Shown here: positions 7,417 through 8,735 of the stretch, piece after piece
Position numbering within the stretch: position 1 is the stretch's first letter
Layout: every line of letters begins with the position of its first letter
From: Tidjanibacter sp.
GTDB taxonomy: Bacteria; Bacteroidota; Bacteroidia; Bacteroidales; Rikenellaceae
Assembly: GCA_017630115.1 (NCBI GenBank)
Contig: JAGBVY010000140.1
Coordinates: 1 to 8,735 of the forward strand
DNA: 8,735 nucleotides
Direction: 5' to 3'
The notes under the pieces: generated by a model
Seen by the model: only the letters and a program-made list of their open reading frames with translations
Database searches by the model: none
Told to the model about the DNA's origin: nothing
Translations under genes and position numbers: made by a program

Positions 7417-7435
7417 ATTTGCACTGCGTGCAAAT
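7417..7435. promoter_or_regulatory. Palindromic operator candidate over the efflux promoter
   Basis: ATTTGCAC-TGC-GTGCAAAT is a perfect inverted repeat with 8-bp arms and a 3-bp centre. It lies 51 bp upstream of the adaptor start and its right arm overlaps the likely minus-strand -7 element (7431-7438). That placement suits a dimeric repressor, such as a TetR- or MarR-type protein, that blocks the efflux promoter. The palindrome is directly visible; the regulator is inferred. Confidence 0.65.
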
Positions 7436-7438
7436 TTA
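7431..7438 (-). promoter_or_regulatory. Bacteroidota-type -7 element for the efflux operon
   Basis: Read on the minus strand this is TAAATTTG, an exact match to the Bacteroidota -7 consensus TAnnTTTG. Transcription would start near 7424 and leave a leader of roughly 55-60 nt before the adaptor ATG. No TTTG -33 element is found at the usual spacing; the nearest, the complement of CAAA at 7467-7470, is too far away. The promoter may therefore be weak or activator-dependent. Confidence 0.5.
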
Positions 7439-7481
7439 CAACATTTTTGTGGAAATTTAACCATTTCAAACACACCAATAA

Positions 7482-7489
7482 TATATTTG
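7482..7489 (+). promoter_or_regulatory. Upstream -7 element candidate for the phosphatase gene
   Basis: TATATTTG matches TAnnTTTG exactly and is repeated 20 bp downstream. From here the leader would be about 55 nt. No good TTTG -33 element is seen 19-21 bp upstream; TTTA at 7456-7459 is the closest. Confidence 0.35.
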
Positions 7490-7501
7490 AGAGAATTTTC
7501 T

Positions 7502-7509
7502 TATATTTG
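7502..7509 (+). promoter_or_regulatory. Downstream -7 element candidate for the phosphatase gene
   Basis: A second exact TATATTTG lies 41 bp before the phosphatase ATG. It would put the transcription start near 7514-7516, downstream of the in-frame GTG at 7512, which argues for the ATG at 7551 as the real start. A -33 element is again missing at the expected distance. Confidence 0.5.
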
Positions 7510-7550
7510 TAGTGGATAAATCAACCCTTAAATCAACTAAACACTTTAAT

Positions 7551-8675
7551 ATGACCAAGTTTGCAAAAGTAGGATGCACCATTTTGGGATGCGCCGCTCT
7601 CCTCTTTGTAGATTATCTTGTAGGCCACCTAGTTTTTGGCAACAAGGAACCCGAAGTAAAAAATATCATCTATATGATTGGCGACGGTATGGGCGTGGCT
7701 CAGATTTCGGCCACACAGATTGCTCAGGACTATGAGCCTCTCAACTTGGAACGCGCCACTCACGTTGGCCTCCAAAAGACCTACTCGGCCAATAGCCGTG
7801 TGACCGACTCGGCCGCCGCTGGCACAGCCCTCTCAACGGGCTACAAAACCAACAACGGTATGATTGGCGTAACACCCGACAGCATCGCCCATCCCTCCAT
7901 CCGCGAGAGAGCCGAGAAGGCGGGTATGGCCACCGGTATAATTGCCACCTACCCCGCCACCAACGCCACCCCCGCATCGTTTGTGGGTCACGTTCCCAAT
8001 CGCAATATGGAAGACGAGATTGCTATGTACTACATTCACAATCAGGTAGATGTAGTAATAGCCGGTGGTAGCAAACGATTCAACCAGAGGGCCGACTCAC
8101 TTAACCTCTTCAACACTCTTGCCGAGCGTGGCTACATCATCACCGACAACCTCGCCGAACTCGACGACGTTCACAGTGGTAGGGTTATGGCCCTTACAAA
8201 CGAAGGCTCAATGTCCTCCATACTCGACGGTAGGGACACATCGTTCCTGCCCAACGCCACCGCCAAGGCACTCGAAATTCTCACCGCCAACGCCAAGCAA
8301 GATGGCTTCTTCCTTATGGTCGAAGGCTCGCAGATTGACGGTTGGGGACACCAAAATAATATTGAGGGTGTAATCACTGAGACTAAGGATTTCGACAATG
8401 CCATTAAGGTTGCTTTCGACTACGCCGACACCCACCCGGGCACACTCGTAGTTATCACTGCCGACCACGCAACAGGCGGCCTGACAATCGTCAATGGTAA
8501 CCGCAAGTTCGACCTCCACGACCACAAGGTGGACTACGCTTGGACCACCGGCGGACACACTGGCGAGATGGTTCCAATCTTCGCCTATGGTGCTGGCGCA
8601 GAGAATTTTACAGGAGTATTTGAGAATAAACAAATCCCCCAGATTATGTTCCGCCTGCTCGGCTTCGAGGAGTAA
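7551..8675 (+). CDS. Alkaline phosphatase, PhoA family, membrane-anchored
   Basis: From the ATG at 7551 this is a 374-residue phosphomonoesterase. Residues 7-30 are hydrophobic with basic residues before them, so it is an uncleaved anchor or signal peptide and the enzyme acts in the periplasm. Family residues by alignment with E. coli PhoA: Asp45 (MIGDGMG; PhoA Asp51), nucleophile Ser87 (VTDSAAAGTALSTG; Ser102), Thr140 (Thr155), Arg151 (Arg166), Glu258, Asp263 and His267 (VEGSQIDGWGH; Glu322, Asp327, His331), Asp305-His306 (TADHATGG; 369-370) and His336 (GGHTGE; His412). All metal ligands and the nucleophile are therefore present. PhoA Asp153 is replaced by Asn138 and Lys328 by Gly264. It is shorter than PhoA (about 450 residues). 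An in-frame GTG at 7512 would add 13 polar residues and is less likely. It is divergent from the efflux operon. Confidence 0.95.
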   Translation: MTKFAKVGCTILGCAALLFVDYLVGHLVFGNKEPEVKNIIYMIGDGMGVAQISATQIAQDYEPLNLERATHVGLQKTYSANSRVTDSAAAGTALSTGYKTNNGMIGVTPDSIAHPSIRERAEKAGMATGIIATYPATNATPASFVGHVPNRNMEDEIAMYYIHNQVDVVIAGGSKRFNQRADSLNLFNTLAERGYIITDNLAELDDVHSGRVMALTNEGSMSSILDGRDTSFLPNATAKALEILTANAKQDGFFLMVEGSQIDGWGHQNNIEGVITETKDFDNAIKVAFDYADTHPGTLVVITADHATGGLTIVNGNRKFDLHDHKVDYAWTTGGHTGEMVPIFAYGAGAENFTGVFENKQIPQIMFRLLGFEE

Positions 8676-8708
8676 AATCATCCAACACAAATAATCTCAC
8701 AAACTCAT

Positions 8709-8735
8709 ACGCGGGTATCGATTCGATACCCGCGT
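8709..8735 (+). terminator. Hairpin after the phosphatase, probable terminator cut by window end
   Basis: ACGCGGGTATCG (8709-8720) and CGATACCCGCGT (8724-8735) form a perfect 12-bp stem with an ATT loop, 33 bp after the phosphatase stop. The hairpin ends at the last base of the window, so the T-tract that would prove a plus-strand intrinsic terminator cannot be seen. There is no matching T-tract for the minus strand. Confidence 0.7.

Noticed and set aside
7512..7550. GTG-started extension of the phosphatase
   Set aside because: The added 13 residues are polar and would bury the signal anchor; the -7 element at 7502-7509 would place the transcript start at or after this GTG.

Overview
The window comes from a member of the Bacteroidota, most likely a gut-type Bacteroidales; an Alistipes-like genus is only a guess. 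The basis is: TAnnTTTG-type -7 promoter elements in the one divergent intergenic region, no clear Shine-Dalgarno sequences at most starts, an adaptor-pump-outer membrane factor operon of the Bacteroides bme type, and a C-terminal DUF1566/C-lectin-like domain ending in VRAVSAF of the kind common in that order. I see no mobile element, RNA gene or CRISPR array.

Layout. Positions 1-294 are non-coding: a small A/T-rich hairpin (25-43), eleven degenerate 7-bp tandem repeats (50-126), then with no gap eleven degenerate 9-bp tandem repeats (127-225), then a strong intrinsic terminator serving the minus strand (227-261). Positions 295-7366 hold four minus-strand genes that read as one transcription unit: RND periplasmic adaptor (6203-7366), RND inner-membrane pump (3035-6181), outer-membrane factor lipoprotein (1659-3020) and, 41 bp further on, a TIR-domain membrane protein (295-1617). 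Positions 7367-7550 are a divergent promoter region with a perfect 8-3-8 palindrome over the likely -7 element of the efflux operon. On the plus strand, 7551-8675 encodes a membrane-anchored PhoA-family alkaline phosphatase, followed by a 12-bp-stem hairpin (8709-8735) ending exactly at the window edge.

How the genes work together. The first three minus-strand genes encode a complete tripartite drug or toxic-compound exporter: adaptor and outer-membrane factor both carry lipoprotein signals, and the pump is a full-length HAE1-type protein. The fourth gene is the most unusual. It joins an N-terminal cytosolic TIR domain that keeps the NADase-type glutamate to a proline-rich linker, one membrane span, a periplasmic coiled coil and a DUF1566 C-lectin-like domain. 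This looks like a one-protein transmembrane receptor with a TIR output. The last 28 or so variable codons of that domain look like a diversity-generating retroelement (DGR) variable region (23 of 28 codons end in C/T, framed by conserved residues), and a cruciform-capable hairpin lies just downstream. No reverse transcriptase or template repeat is in the window, so this remains a hypothesis. The alkaline phosphatase is divergent and probably independent.
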